Positions 1 through 12,184 of a stretch of DNA of 64,000 nucleotides are shown in pieces. Made by a program: the position numbers and the translations under genes. Positions within the stretch are counted from its first letter, which is position 1; every line of letters starts with the position of its first letter. The notes under the pieces were generated by a model, which did no database searches, was not told the origin of the DNA, and saw nothing but the letters and a program-made list of their open reading frames with translations. Source of the stretch: Xenopus tropicalis (lineage: Eukaryota > Chordata > Amphibia > Anura > Pipidae); the NCBI RefSeq assembly GCF_000004195.4, contig NC_030685.2:50833516-50897515 (forward strand), read 5' to 3'.

Positions 1-870
1 TGTATGGCAGAATTCCTGTCAGGAGATGATTTCTTTCTCAATCTGATTACATTTAGGTATCAAAAGATTTTCTCTATTTGTGTCACAAACTCTCCTATAG
101 GCAGAAGTTATCACCTCCTCTGGATAAGATGTTTGAATAAATCTATTTCCCAATTCCCTTGCACGTGTGTGGCACAGCATTTCTGTTAAGCAGTTCCTCC
201 TCACTTGAAGGAGCTGCCCATCAGGTATCCCTCTCACCATATGTTTTGAGAGTCAACTTTGTGTGTGTAATAATGTATTCCTAGCAAATTTTCCAAAATA
301 ATTCACTAATAATATCTTTATTATTTTCCAGTTTTACTGCAAGTGTAAAATACAGATTCAAACCATTGTTATTCACATAATCCAACAAATTCTCAGGAGT
401 ATAGAGACCCCGTTTCCATATAATTAGCAGGTCATTGATAAACCTCACAACCACACAACCTGTTCATTAAAGGGACTTCCACCCCCAAAGATGTGGGACT
501 CCTCCCACGTAGAGGTTGGCGTATTAGGGGAGGGGGGGCAAACACCACACTCATTGCCGTCCTAAACCTCTGAAAGTAGAATGTTCCACAACATGAGTAC
601 ATGGATCCAATGGATAACTTGAAAATATTATCTTAAGAGTAGGTAATCGATTCAACTCCTTTCCCATGTGAGATTAAGGAGTACAAAGAACTCATCAAGT
701 GAAATCCAAGCAAAATCTTCAGCCCAATTAAACTTTTTCAATTTATCGAGTAGATCCATGAAAGGCAATAAGTATAAACATTTATATTTGATACGCTCTC
801 ATTCAAACACCCAATCCCACCATTACTGGTCTTGCCTTCAGTCTTCTTCAAACCCTTCTGGGCAAATGGT
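1..870 (-). mobile_element. decayed Penelope-like retroelement (reverse transcriptase part)
   Basis: Minus-strand translation in broken frames gives pieces of a Penelope-like reverse transcriptase. Positions 240-19 read GIPDGQLLQVRRNCL...ARELGNRFIQTSYPEEVI, typical of the region after the RT palm. Positions 445-431 read RFIND, followed by LLIIW, corresponding to the catalytic YIDD box with the first Asp replaced by Asn. About 565-530 read TAMSVVFAP, then in another frame YANLYVG. Stops and frame changes separate the pieces, so it is inactive, and it runs off the left edge. No GIY-YIG endonuclease domain is visible here. The outer boundary near 870 is approximate. Confidence 0.68.
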
Positions 871-879
871 GGAAAATAG

Positions 880-1112
880 TTCCCATTGTTTTGTGATATC
901 ACGTCAACTTGCAGTGCAGCAGTAATCAGCAAATTAAGTTTAGCAGAGAAATCACATGGCTGTGGCACCCTGGGAGATGAAGACAATGTCAAATTTTAAA
1001 ATTAAATATAATAAAACCTGTTTGCGCTCTTAAAAATGGATTTCAATGCAGGATTGTACAGGAGAAGCTCTATTAACTGATGTGTCCCATGACAGTATTC
1101 CTTTTTCCTATT
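880..1112 (+). repeat. dispersed T2-type repeat, copy 1 (partial)
   Basis: The sequence from the 'gtgatatcac' motif to 'ccatgacagtattcctttt' matches a second copy at 35335-35673 and an inverted fragment at 4566-4690. Shared landmarks are 'ggcaccctggga', 'ttaaatata', 'aatttcaatgca' and 'ctattaactgatg'. It resembles a very common Xenopus repeat of the T2/TTAA type (from memory of the family). It is non-coding. Confidence 0.7.
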
Positions 1113-2100
1113 GTCACTGTGAAAACATTGTCAATGTGCAAAGCACACAATTTCAGTGCAATACACCATGTTTTCTAACAAATCCCAGAATTCCAGCATA
1201 ATTACAGGCTCCATAATTTTAATTTAAAAAAAAATGCCAAACTAAAGAAAACACATTAGGGTGTCATTGTAGATGCAGAGGCAAGTGACAGAGCATTAAG
1301 GAGAACAAACATAGCACCCCTTTGTTGCTCAGTCAGAAAGCATTTGCTGCAGAGCACAGAACTTGAGGGTGCAAGTAGCCCTGAATAATATATGTTAGAG
1401 GGTTGGCAGGGGGCGTGGCCTACATGCCCAACCCTGCCCCTCATGAATACACTGCTAAATGCTGCCAAACATGGGTTGTGATGTATTTTTTGGGGAAGCG
1501 CTGGTACTTGAACCATACTGTAGGCGCTGATGGAGGGACAGGGTGAAAAGTGCAAAAAGCATGCCAGCTTGTGTCAGTCTTTCTGCCATTAGCTAAAGCC
1601 CCCTTCTGTCAAAACTTGATGATAGATAACTTATAAAGCTATATACATTTTTTTATTGAAATATATTGTATCATGTAATATTACATTCATAATGACATAT
1701 TAAAATTGTAATATATATATAAACCCTGGAAAAATAGTTGGTTCTATTATAATCCTTAAAAGTGAATTAACATTGTGCTTTACAATTGTGGAAATCTTTA
1801 GGCATAATCCAATATTTATAAAGCTGTATCATTTATCCAATGCCAGAATAACACCTAACATGATGCTACTACATTACATCATCACAGACCTGCAGTAACC
1901 AATTGAATTAAGGGGGACAAATTCAGGTAGCTGGTTTGTAAACTGGTGTAATATGCATTGTAAAAAGTAGAGTGATTCCATAAATGCTGTTATGCAGGTT
2001 TTTTCTAATATAGCCCACTGTTTACACCAACATTTACACTTGTTTACCTGTTCATGTATGAAATCATTACATGGCTTTATGACTATGCAAGATGCATAGC
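1113..2100. other. intergenic stretch, nothing recognised
   Basis: AT-rich sequence with short open frames only and no family resemblance. I see no exon-like conservation, RNA gene or clear repeat. Confidence 0.5.
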
Positions 2101-2428
2101 CAGGCCCGGATTTGCGGAGAGGCCACAAAGGCCCGGGCCTAGGGCGGCAGAAGTTTAGGGGCGGCATGCCGCCCCGCCGCAAGAACATTTTTTAATTTTG
2201 CTCCCATACGGAGCAGTCGGGACCTCTCCCCACTGCTCCGTATGGGAGTTAAAAAGAGCGTTCGCGCATGCGCTGGCGCTTTGTGCATGCGCAATGGGGA
2301 GCTGGCGCTTTGCGCATGCGCACTGGGGGCGCATTTGCGCATGCGCACTGGGGTGCGCGTTCGCGCATGCGCATGGGGGACTCCCACAGGGGCGGCCTGG
2401 GGGCGCACCAAAGAGAAATCCGGCCCTG
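2101..2428. mobile_element. GC-rich dispersed element with GCATGCGC array
   Basis: The element is bounded by imperfect inverted ends ('caggcccggattt' on the left, 'aaatccggccctg' on the right) and stands out as a GC island in AT-rich DNA. A hairpin is formed by 'ctcccatacggagcagt' and its inverted copy (2201-2217 and 2231-2248). Five copies of GCATGCGC lie at 2263-2373. It resembles a common Xenopus non-autonomous element, and no transposase is encoded. Confidence 0.7.
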
Positions 2429-3566
2429 TGCATAGCATACTGTGGTGTTAATCTGACAAAATAAACTGTATTGGTGCCATTTTTAACACACCTTTTCAGC
2501 TGCAAATGACAAATAAGAGCACATAGCTTTGGAAAGCACTTTAATCCATCTGCATTAGAAGATGTAAGCCCATACTAGTATCCTAGTACACTGACATGCT
2601 GGAGTCTGCATTCCACTTATGTTCCAATTTTATTTCAAGCAATGCAAAATGCTATGTCCTCAACAGAGGTAGGAATGTTAGCATTATCCAGTAGGCAATT
2701 TAATTCTGAGTGTTTAAAAGGAACAGTGGTAGAACCACTGCTGATTGATAGCATTGACTTTATAGATTTTCTTTCACATCCAGACCAAGACTTAGTTAAT
2801 GAACATATGGACAAATTAGCAAATATTACTTCATTATTTCACCTGATTCCCAGATGGCATGACTCACAGAATTAAAGCATTCAATCTTGAACAAAGAGAA
2901 GAACTTTTGCATTGAATTCGATTTGTGTAGGTAGCAATTTATCCACAGAAACTGATGCTAGTAATAGTATAATTGAACAGTGCTCAAAGTTATTGTTAGG
3001 GCTGCAAAGGGCTAATATCCTAAGGTGGCAAACTCCTCTGCCTTTTTTCTGGTGAAGGTAAGTAAAAAGTGTAAAGAAAAACATATCTTTATTTCAAAAA
3101 TGCCAGTGTTGTGGCCACCTACCTATTTATAGAACTACAGAATTGATCTTTGGTTGCCTTTGAGGTCTGAGATTCATGAAATTAAACCTATGCAAGGTTA
3201 AGACAATTCTAGCTGTGTTTATTTAGGTTTCTGGATACGCTTAGAAAACACAGTTGTGCACAACGCTCTGTTTATAGTCCAGTACTAAGCTATATGCTAC
3301 AGTATATCCTAGTCTTTTAAATTACACGTAAATCTTAGTCAGTCAGATCAGCCACTATATGCTTTGGACAAGTCCCTTGTAAAAGAAATGCTTTAATACA
3401 TAGTAAAAAAGATGAAAAATAGTGTATATTCTTGGAAAATTGCAGGTCTATATAAAATACAAAAAATACAAGAAAAAAACATTGCATAAAACAGCCCATA
3501 TTAAAAACACATTAGTATAAATAATAAATGCATTTTTTAAGAAAAATATATTTTTTCTTAAACAAG
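2429..3566. other. intergenic stretch, nothing recognised
   Basis: AT-rich DNA. An open frame at 2642-2875 (77 residues) has no recognisable domain and no supporting splice or start context. Confidence 0.45.
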
Positions 3567-3885
3567 TATAGGACCCGTTATCCAGAATGCTCGGGACCAA
3601 GGGTATTCTGGTAAGGGGTCTTTCTGTAATTAGGATCTCCAAACCTTAAGTCTACAAAAAAAATCAATAAAACATTAATTAACCCCAATAGGATTGTTTT
3701 GCATCCAATAAGGATTATTTGTATCTTAGTTGGGATCAAGTACAAGGTATTGTTTTATTACTACAGAGAAAAAGGAAATCAGTTTTAAAATTCTGAATTA
3801 TTTGATTAAAATGGAGTCTATGAGAGACGGGCTTTCCATAATTCGGAGCTTTCTGGATAACGGGTTTCCGGATAAGGGGTCCAAT
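3567..3885. mobile_element. foldback MITE with 'ggacccgttatcc' ends
   Basis: Inverted termini are visible: 'tataggacccgttatccaga' at the left matches the reverse complement of 'ggataaggggtccaata' and 'ctggataacggg' at the right (3851-3885). The interior is AT-rich without coding capacity. It is a familiar high-copy Xenopus element type. Confidence 0.8.
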
Positions 3886-4565
3886 ACCAATACCACAAGT
3901 GCTGATTTGGTAACCTAGGATGTTGCTTTATAGTCACTTTGCAATGTGTGCTCCAAAACGTGTTGGCATAATGTGCCAGTATACTCTCCTTCCTTAAAAA
4001 ATCTAGAGGCTAGATCTAGAAGATGTTTATATTTTAGCACATTTAAGGACATGTTTTTTTGTTTAATTAAGTTATGAGTATTGAGTATTGCAGTTACGAA
4101 TTACTGCCTGTAGCCTGTATGGACAAGATTTTAGATATTAAGCACTATTTACTAATAGAGACAAAGTAGGGTTTTTTTTGGTAAGCAAACCAAGGAATGT
4201 AAGGGCAAAATGTTAATTGGTAAATTACCCGAAATTGTATCCACAACAAAATGTGGGTATGTGATTGTTGTGTGTGATTTCTTGGGTGGACGTACTGTGC
4301 AAAGGGAGTGTGAAAATTTACTAGGTGTACAGCATAGTGCTCCATTGCTTATTAACAGAGAAGTGCACTTGAAAATTCAGGCACACCCACTTAATGTGGG
4401 GTTTTAATATACACAAACCTGTGTGTTGGTGGTGCTTCCACAGTCTCCACTTTAAGCCCAGATAATATTATTTGATGTGTTTGTGTATTGTGATGTGTGT
4501 GGGTGGTTTTAGGCCAGTTGTTCAAGTTTAGATATACCAATACAACATACAAAATAAATCCTCAC
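3886..4565. other. intergenic stretch, nothing recognised
   Basis: AT-rich, with short frames only. No repeat ends or conserved coding signal were seen. Confidence 0.45.
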
Positions 4566-4690
4566 TAAAAGGATTTCCTGCCATGGGAAAACATGTTTCT
4601 TTCAAATCACATCAGTTCATAGAGCTGATCCAGCAACATTCTGCACTGAAATCCCTTTAAAGACTTTTTAAATTTTGAAATGTGAAATGG
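4566..4690 (-). repeat. dispersed T2-type repeat, inverted fragment
   Basis: Read on the minus strand, this fragment aligns with 880-1112 and 35335-35673. The stretch 'ttctgcactgaaatcc' is the complement of their 'ggatttcaatgcag', followed by 'tttaaattttgaaat'. It lies immediately next to the foldback element at 4721. Confidence 0.6.
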
Positions 4691-4720
4691 TGCCATTAGC
4701 CTTAATTAGCTAAGTAAAGT

Positions 4721-4977
4721 AAGGCTGATTGATATCAGATGTGGCTATTGGTGTATATTCTTGACAAGCGGAAAAACACTTGCCGAAAATACCACCATAC
4801 GCCTCCTACCTGTGCCTGCACCCAAATGAATGAGATACGCTCTGGTGCAGGCACATGTAGTCGATATCCGCCAAAAAACGTGAGACTTTGCATTCTTTTG
4901 CATTTTTATGCAAATATCCCAAGCATTTTTCCACTTACCGAAAATATATGCCAAAAGCCACGTCTGACATCAGCCTA
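4721..4977. mobile_element. foldback MITE with 'aggctgat' ends
   Basis: The left end 'aaggctgattgatatcagat' and right end 'cgtctgacatcagcctaaa' are inverted repeats. Further inside, 'gtggctattggtgtatattc' pairs with 'aaaatatatgccaaaagccac', and a central hairpin pairs 'tgtgcctgcacc' with 'ggtgcaggcaca'. The whole unit is close to a palindrome and encodes nothing. Confidence 0.8.
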
Positions 4978-5053
4978 AAGGAGACATGTATATATACACA
5001 CACACAAGTATGCACTTGTACATAATTGTACATTGACTTCTACGAACAATAAC

Positions 5054-5692
5054 TTAAAGGACATGTAAACCCCACACGCAAAAATTTAATCAGTGAACAG
5101 CCTCTCTGAAATCTTTCAATACCTGCCACACTGGTTGTCCAGGGGTTAATAGTAAGGCTGCAGCATCCCCTTAATCACTTAGATTTCCTTCTCCTCCTGT
5201 AACCCACTCAGCCCCCTCCCTCAGGAATTTGCTTTGGCTGTTGGCTTGTGGGCATGCTCAGTTGCTCTAAACTCAGATTATTAACACGCCCCCCCCAGTC
5301 TAGCAGCCAGTAAAGAGATGGCACTGCTGGTTCCCATAGAAACTCAGCTCTAGCTGTCTGCTTCAATTTTCTCCTGAGATCAGCTTTACCATTACAGTGC
5401 TCAAACAAAGCAGAACTTTTATCAGAGACAGTTCTGTCTGTGTGAGCCTGTATTCTTGATGAAATGTATGCTGAATAAGGGTCTGTGTGTGTGTATGCTG
5501 TTTGCAGATGTAACTGATTATGTATCAGAGGAAAAATGGCCGGCAGGTGAAAACTGCTATTTGCTTTAGGAACATGTGATGGTGCTGGCAAGCAGAGGGG
5601 ATATATGCAGTACAAATGATGCCATTTGGGAGGGGGTGATGTGTCCAACTGATATACATTGTAGGCAAATGTAGGTTTTACATGTCCTTTAA
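5054..5692. mobile_element. T2-type MITE with TTAA ends
   Basis: The element starts 'ttaaaggacatgtaaacccc' and ends 'ggttttacatgtcctttaa', so TTAA flanks inverted termini of about 18 bp. This matches the TTAAAGGRR-type termini of the T2 family described in Xenopus. A long open frame inside it (5648-5208, minus) is a chance product of the repeat. Confidence 0.85.
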
Positions 5693-8600
5693 GATCCTAA
5701 ATGCATTTTACAGTCTAATACATTAAATATTCTCTTTATGTTTTGCAATCTTTTTACAGGCCAATTCTCTAATTCTTGGGCTCATATCACTAGATAAGTA
5801 ATTGCACCATAGCGTTATCAAATAATCAATGCAGCTATCATGCAATGTCCTTTATTTGAAGCATTAAGTGATCAATTTAAGAGATGTTAGTGCACTCAGC
5901 ACAATCCCAGTATTCTGACTCATTGAGTAAAATAATCAGCATCACAAGGGAGAATAACAACAAAGCCTGAAAGATTGATTAAGACTGAACATGTTGTTTT
6001 CTTTAGCCCACTGCTCTGGCTCCATCTTAGGTCAGAAAACAATTAACGTAATTTGCAGATTTGCAAAATTAGCAGATAACTTCAGGCGCTCTCCTCCCAG
6101 AGTGCAGTATTCACAAACTAAAAGCTGTCCTGCTCTTGTGAAAGATACATTATTCTAGAGATCCTTAACAAAAGTAGTAATTTTGTTTTGTGTGTGAACA
6201 ATAAAAAACACAATGATGTCATGTTTATTATTAGTGATATTTCTTCAGGTATTTCTCAGCCATTATAGAAGCGCAAATGGAAATATGGCGTATTGTTGTG
6301 ACAAAGGACAGAAACAGACTCTCTTATTTTCCTTGTCAGTTTTATGTAAGATAGTCATGAATTACTGTACAAGCTGGTTAATCAGCCACACTGTTGACAG
6401 TATATTGTTTTAGGCCTCATGAGTTGGAGATAAATTAGTTAATGACAATGCAGATTGGGCAGGACATTTTGTTTCCCTAGTAATTTCCATTTTGGTAGGC
6501 AAGCTTGGAAACACTCCTCATTCTGTGGTTTATTAAAGAGCTTTTTGCTTTTTCTAATTGTGCCAAATATCACTTGTCTGTATCACTGTGCAGCAGACTC
6601 AGCAATTTGGATGGAGCTGTATTTTAAGGTCACAGGTAATGCTTCACTCTACTTTTTACACAGCATGATAAATACACCCCATGGTCTTTATACCTCCAAA
6701 TCTTGTCTTCAAGTCAGAAATTAGAAATCCTGCTTTGAGGCCACTGGGAGCAACATCAGAGGGGCCGGGGAGCAACATGTTGCTCACGAGCCAATGTTTG
6801 GAGATCACTTAATGCTTCAGGTATAGAATCCTACACCATTTTGCAAGAATGTGGGTAACATACTGCTTGGCAGACAGTAGTCATATCAGTGTTATGCCAA
6901 TAGGGAGTAGACCCCAAGAAATGTATAGATGAGGCAGCATATTAATATATTTTATGATGGAGGACCCAGGGAAGTCACATTATGGCGAGTCTTATCAACA
7001 GTGGACAAGATTTCATTTATAAGTAGTTCTAAAACATGGGGCCTTTATAAACACCTCTAAAGGTTTCTCCTGTTTGTTCAAATCTGCAGATGGATATATT
7101 TTATAGGCCAGTGTAACTTTTTTGTAAATGTGAAATGTGTTTATGTGAAATGATCAATAAGTTTAGGGACAACTGTTTCAGAAATCAATGGCTCTGTTGT
7201 GGTCACTTTATTCTCACTTTCTTGCAGGTGGTACTGCTTAGATTGTTTTTTTATACAAGTGAGATTATTCCTACCAATTGTTCATTTTATATGAAATATT
7301 GTTTATAGTTTTGTATATAATACAAGACAAAGACAAAGATTCTGGCATATTATTTATTAAATAGTCATTTAAAAAAAAAGTTTATACAAATTACATAACA
7401 CAGTTTACATTGTATTTTCTTTTACATAAAGAATCACAGTAAAGCTCTTAAATCCATTTATTCTGGCTCAGCCAGTAAATGGATGGATGTTTTTTAACTC
7501 CCCCAGAGAAGCCTGCAAGGCAATGCACTGCTGGACTCTCTATGAGAGAAAGGATTTAAAATGCAGCAAATAGCAATATTTTCATTGTAAATGTCAGTTT
7601 TACAGCAGAGCACATAGTTGTAAAATGTGTGCAGTGTATGTAACAACAGAAAATGTATTAAAACAGGTTCTTCCTTTGTCTGTAGTAATGTTTACTTGTT
7701 TAAATCTTGGATATACTGCTGAAAATGAAAACAGATATACTGCTGAATAAAGAAAATGTCTGATCACCTTATAAAATCCTGTTTAAATTTAATATTTGAC
7801 GGGTAATTGATATTACTGCTTTAAAATTTAGCATGAAAACCAAACTTTTTTATAATTTATAATTGTTCAGCCTGCCCTGCCTTTTGCCAGTGACTAATAA
7901 TGTGGCCCTTAGGTAATAGCTCCTCAGAAAGACAACAATGCCACGTCATATGTCATTGGAACTCTTGTTTATATTAAAATGTCAAAGAGAAGAAGCACAT
8001 GATGTACTACATAGAGGAGTCCTTCCAGTGTTTCATTCTTGTGGAAACCTCACTGATCTGCAAAGCTTGAAAAGGCAGAAAGGTGTGCATATTACCCTCA
8101 TTTATATAATACTTGCAGAAGAACAATTATTTCATGCACTAATAATTTAGTCTTGACCTTTAGGATATGACTGTATAATGCAGATCAATGAAATCTTTAG
8201 AGGAATAAAATGTTTAGACTTGCAAATCTGCTTTTGTATAACACAAGTGACAATTAATCAATATTTTGAGGAGCATAAAGTATAGATATTACAATGTACA
8301 TTTTACAGATGTATTCCTGTTTTGAATTTGAATCCTTTTAAACCCATACAATTACATCTTATTACTGACTTTTCTAAGCCAAATCAACCCTAAATAATCA
8401 ACAGTAACTATGCTGGTATTATTTGTCACCAGAAAACTGTATTATTATCTGTATTATTATGTTTTTCATTGGGAAATAAACTCTATGTTTTCAATCAGCC
8501 TAAGAATGTTTTAATCGTCAAATATCTTGAAATGAGTTGTGCAGGTTGAACAAAGCTTCATATAAATTGCCTTAGGTAATATTTTAGGCAACTCATGCAC

Positions 8601-11457
8601 TGAAATGATCAGTTTAACAACATTTTCTTGAGGGAGAAAGAGCATGGTTCTCAGCATGGTTTATTGCAAAAATAGGTTCTCCACTCAATCAGCAGAACAC
8701 CAGCCAAGGAACAAGCAAAATCTCTAAGACTGTTTCCTTACTGTATATGTTGGCCTAATGTGTTATCAATATAGCTTAAAAAACTTACCAATTTAACACA
8801 TACATTTTTCCTTCTTCAGCTAAAATCAAGATAGAAGCAAGCATTGGTAGACAGACCATACTAGAGTTGCTGATATCATTCTGTCTTTGACAGTTATGGA
8901 CTGTTTTCTAATCTTTGCATTGTAATATGACTGAATGAATACATTTGGCTTAAATGTAATAGATTTGAATCAACTGCTTGTGTTTCTCTGCATGTTAAAA
9001 ACATTGTATTTCCTTATTAAACTAAATATGGCGAGGTAATATTGTGAGAGGGGATTAATGTAAACAGCAAAATCAATAAACAGTCAAGGGGCTACTACCA
9101 AAAAGCTGCAAACACTCTTGACACATATCACAAAAGTCCATCATTTTCCACGTCCTAATACACCAATATCTAATACTTTAGCTACTGTCTGACTTTATTA
9201 ATGTGTAAAAGAATCCATTATGTTGTTAAGGAGGCACTCAGTAAGATCTTGAAGCTCATCTGGAAGTGTGACCATCAGATGATATGTCCTTTGTGCTAAA
9301 CACAGTGTTACAAAGGTACTTATGCTATCTTCCTCCATAAAAAGATCATTTGCTTAAAGTTTTCCATGTTGCATTTTGTTCTATGGTAAGGTTGCAGTCC
9401 TATATTTAGAGGAAATCAATAACAAATTTGATACATCAAGTGTTACTCTCAGCAAAATAGCTGCCTGTATTCTAACATATAAGACATAAACAGACAAACC
9501 AGACACATGCTTTACGATGCATGAACATCTGTAAAGGCTGTCACTACGCCGCTGAGTCTAAATATTGTTTGGCAAACAAGATACACACAACTACCCAGAG
9601 ACTTCCAAATAAGGCCACCTGACCATAAAGATCAAATAGGAATGTGAGGGAGAACTTAAGGGAATTATTTAAAATTCTCAAAACTGTAAAATATAGTTAC
9701 CATTTGTTGTGTGTCTTCTTCTGTATTTTCACGCTATGTAAAACATTGCTTTTTGAAGGCACTTAAGCAGGAAACAGTAGTATGCATGAAGAAGAATGGT
9801 TCTGTAAAAAGTTGCTACCACACTATAAACCACACCTGTTTTCCTTTAGAAAAACAACAAGGATTCCTTGGAGGCATAATAAACAAGTATCTCCCATTTT
9901 GCTAAAACCATATTCAGTTCAAGGCATCTGATCATTACCAACACAAACACTTTTGTCTCATACCAAGAAATCTCTGTGGCACAAGAATAATTCAACTTAA
10001 AAATCTATAAAGATAATATTCAGCAAGCCTCTCATTGATGCAAGTAGTAATATATAAAATTAAGTTTGACGGCATCAGAATAAATAGGGTAAAGACAGAG
10101 AATGTAGGTAAAATGCTAAGTGCTTACACATGTAGTTGAGTAACTAAACATCACTTCAAGGACTGAACAATCTTAAAAAAACAGCGTTTAGTTTTAGGAG
10201 ATAGGAGTTTGCAAAGCTGAAATGTAAGGAACATGAGTATTTCACGATTTGGCAGGTCACAGAATATTCTAATAGCATTTTTGAGGTGGAAATGAACTCT
10301 TACATGTCTTAATATGAATTTTAAACACGCTCTGCCCCACATGCTCGAAATGTATGACAACGGGCTCTAGAACTTCCTATGTACCCTTAGTTTAGCCGAC
10401 TGCATTCCATAAAAAGTTAGTATAATTCCTTCCAATAAAAATGTATTTTGAGTATGTGAAACAGAACTGCATTTAAACATCTTATTCTCAAGACCAATGT
10501 AGTTCTTTCCAACATCAAGTACTATATTTTATTGCCAAACAATGATTTCTATGTTTACCTGGCACTCAGCATGTGGCATGAGATTGAGCCTATTCTCAGG
10601 GTAGGGTCTCCCTGTATTCTGTACACAATTTATAAGCAGATAATGGGGAAAGGAGAACAAATGATATTACAGACAAGAGTAATTAGGTGGGTACCTACTA
10701 ATTATAGCAGTTACAAAATACCAAACAAGGGTGATGTGAATTGAAATATTTGTGTATAATCAGGTAATTTCAAAACAATTCTAAGCATTCAAAATCTGTG
10801 ATGGAAAGTGAAAGCTTCCAATTAAACCACATCATATACCTAAGCAAAAGGTCAGCAGATATCTAGGGGCTGGCAAAAGATGGTATTTGTAGTTGAGTTG
10901 GCTAACCCTGGGCTAACCCCTAGTAGTTGAAACCCTAAGCATTCACCTAAAATATCAAACAATATTATTACCACCTTAAACTGAATATGCCGCAATGTTT
11001 AAAACTCCAGCGAGCAGTAACATTGGGTTTTCAAAAGCTTTACCAAAAAACAAAACATGAAATGTGATCAAACTCCCACCTTCCTTGAACATACAATACA
11101 TAAAAGGTACAATCAAAGCCAGCTCTGAATATAAAACCCTTTAGAAATGAGTCTTTTGTTCTAGGCATTTTGTAGGGAGAAAATATTGTGTCTCTTAAGT
11201 AGGCAGATTATTACTTTTCCATAAGAGACCTGTTTGTAGAAAATGGCTCTTATTCACAAAACTTTAAGGCTTTTCTGCTTGTGTGATGACACCACTGTGC
11301 ACCTTTTCATTCAAAAGTCTTTTAAGTGTCTATTCCACTGTGACATTACTATTGTCCCCAAACTCAACAGACAAAGAATCTCTAAAATGAGATGCTCCAA
11401 TCTCTCTTAAGCAGGACAACATTTTCCTGTGTGCATGTTGTTCATTTGAATAGATGA
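5693..11457. other. distal nrp2 3' UTR / intergenic DNA
   Basis: This 5.8 kb downstream of the nrp2a stop holds no recognisable exon. It includes a repeat fragment at 6735-6809 and otherwise AT-rich unique-looking sequence. How much of it is nrp2a 3' UTR cannot be judged; AATAAA candidates occur, for example at 10528-10533 (minus). Confidence 0.5.
6735..6809. repeat. short dispersed repeat fragment
   Basis: The segment around 'ggggagcaacatgttgctcacgagcca' contains the palindrome 'gagcaacatgttgctc' and matches a motif I know from many Xenopus repeats. Element boundaries are unclear. Confidence 0.45.
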
Positions 11458-11484
11458 AAAAAAAAAAAAGTGAAAACGTTTAAT
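11458..11484 (-). promoter_or_regulatory. candidate nrp2a polyadenylation signal
   Basis: On the minus strand an ATTAAA hexamer (11484-11479) lies 234 bases after the 2a stop and is followed by an uninterrupted U-run (11469-11458). A second candidate, AATAAA at 10533-10528, is about 1.2 kb past the stop. Known mammalian NRP2a 3' UTRs are long, so the first site may not be the main one. The choice cannot be made from sequence alone. Confidence 0.25.
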
Positions 11485-11717
11485 GTGGATTTAGCAGAAC
11501 GGTCGGCAACACCGCAACCTTTCAGGCAACTTGTTCAGGTTTTTTTTCCATTTGAAAACACATGCTTATTATTGGGTCTTTTTAAAAATATCTGTAGCAT
11601 CACATATAGTAACTGTGTTAGTTACTTTCATCCTTAATGTTCAGTTCCAATAGATGGCTTCCAAAAGCAGTCCTCGCCAAGTCATACTATTGTACAGTGT
11701 CATAATGGTACATTCCG

Positions 11718-12016
11718 TCATGCCTCTGAGCAACATTTTTGGGGGTTCATTTTCACCTTGTGTTTGATACCATCATATAGTTCAAAATTATAGTTTTCAA
11801 GGGTAGTGGAACTACGAGATGACAGGCCTGTATAAGAGCAAGTACAATAAAGTAGAAGGCCAGCGCAAATAGCCCCAAAAAGAACTCCAAGGGAACTCAT
11901 TGCAATGATGGTGACCAGTATTGGATCTAGGGTGTAAAGCCAACTTTCCTCTTTGTCAGATCTTGGAGTTACCACATTGCTGGTAGGGAGAGCTGTGTAG
12001 AATTCTTCATAGCCAC
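11718..12016 (-). CDS. nrp2: nrp2a terminal exon (TM and SEA tail)
   Basis: This is the coding part of the last 2a exon, 99 residues plus TGA at 11718-11720. It begins GGYEEFYTALPTSN, then SDKEESWLYTLDP leads into the transmembrane helix (ILVTIIAMSSLGVLFGAICA and GLLLY), followed by a short tail with SSRSSTTLENYNFELYDGIK and the end KCCSEA. The C-terminal SEA is the ligand for the PDZ protein GIPC1/synectin, which controls neuropilin trafficking. Transmembrane and tail are nearly identical to mammalian NRP2a, while the juxtamembrane stretch is diverged. The acceptor is gttatgttttag. Confidence 0.97.
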
Positions 12017-12127
12017 CTAAAACATAACAAAGAAATATGAACAACTAGCATTCATATCATCTTAAACTACTATTAATGATTGTATTACCATAATATTGTT
12101 AAAAGTAATATTTCAGTTTTGGCTTAC

Positions 12128-12184
12128 CAATTTTTCCTTTGCCAAAGGTGTGCCCCAGGTCTGTTTTAAGTACTGGAAAATCCA
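12128..12184 (-). CDS. nrp2: nrp2a cassette exon (stem insert)
   Basis: This 57-bp exon is phase 1 to phase 1 and encodes 19 residues beginning VDFPVLKTDLGHTF and ending KGKI. It lies between good splice sites (ttttaattag acceptor, attg|gtaagc donor), 111 bp from the 2a terminal exon. It sits where mammalian NRP2 has the optional 17-residue segment of NRP2a(17)/(22), which begins VDIP. After the first four residues there is little similarity: the frog segment is mildly basic and the mammalian one strongly acidic. Being symmetric, it can be included or skipped without a frameshift. Confidence 0.8.

Noticed and set aside
2198..2505. Ala/Cys/His-rich open frames around the GC-rich element
   Set aside because: They follow from the repeated GCGCATGCGC motif in every frame and carry no real protein pattern.
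2642..2875. 77-residue open frame with normal-looking composition
   Set aside because: No recognisable domain, no neighbouring exon or splice signal that extends it, and it is near the length expected by chance.
5208..5648. 146-residue open frame on the minus strand
   Set aside because: It lies wholly inside the TTAA-ended T2-type MITE and has no domain or coding-like conservation.
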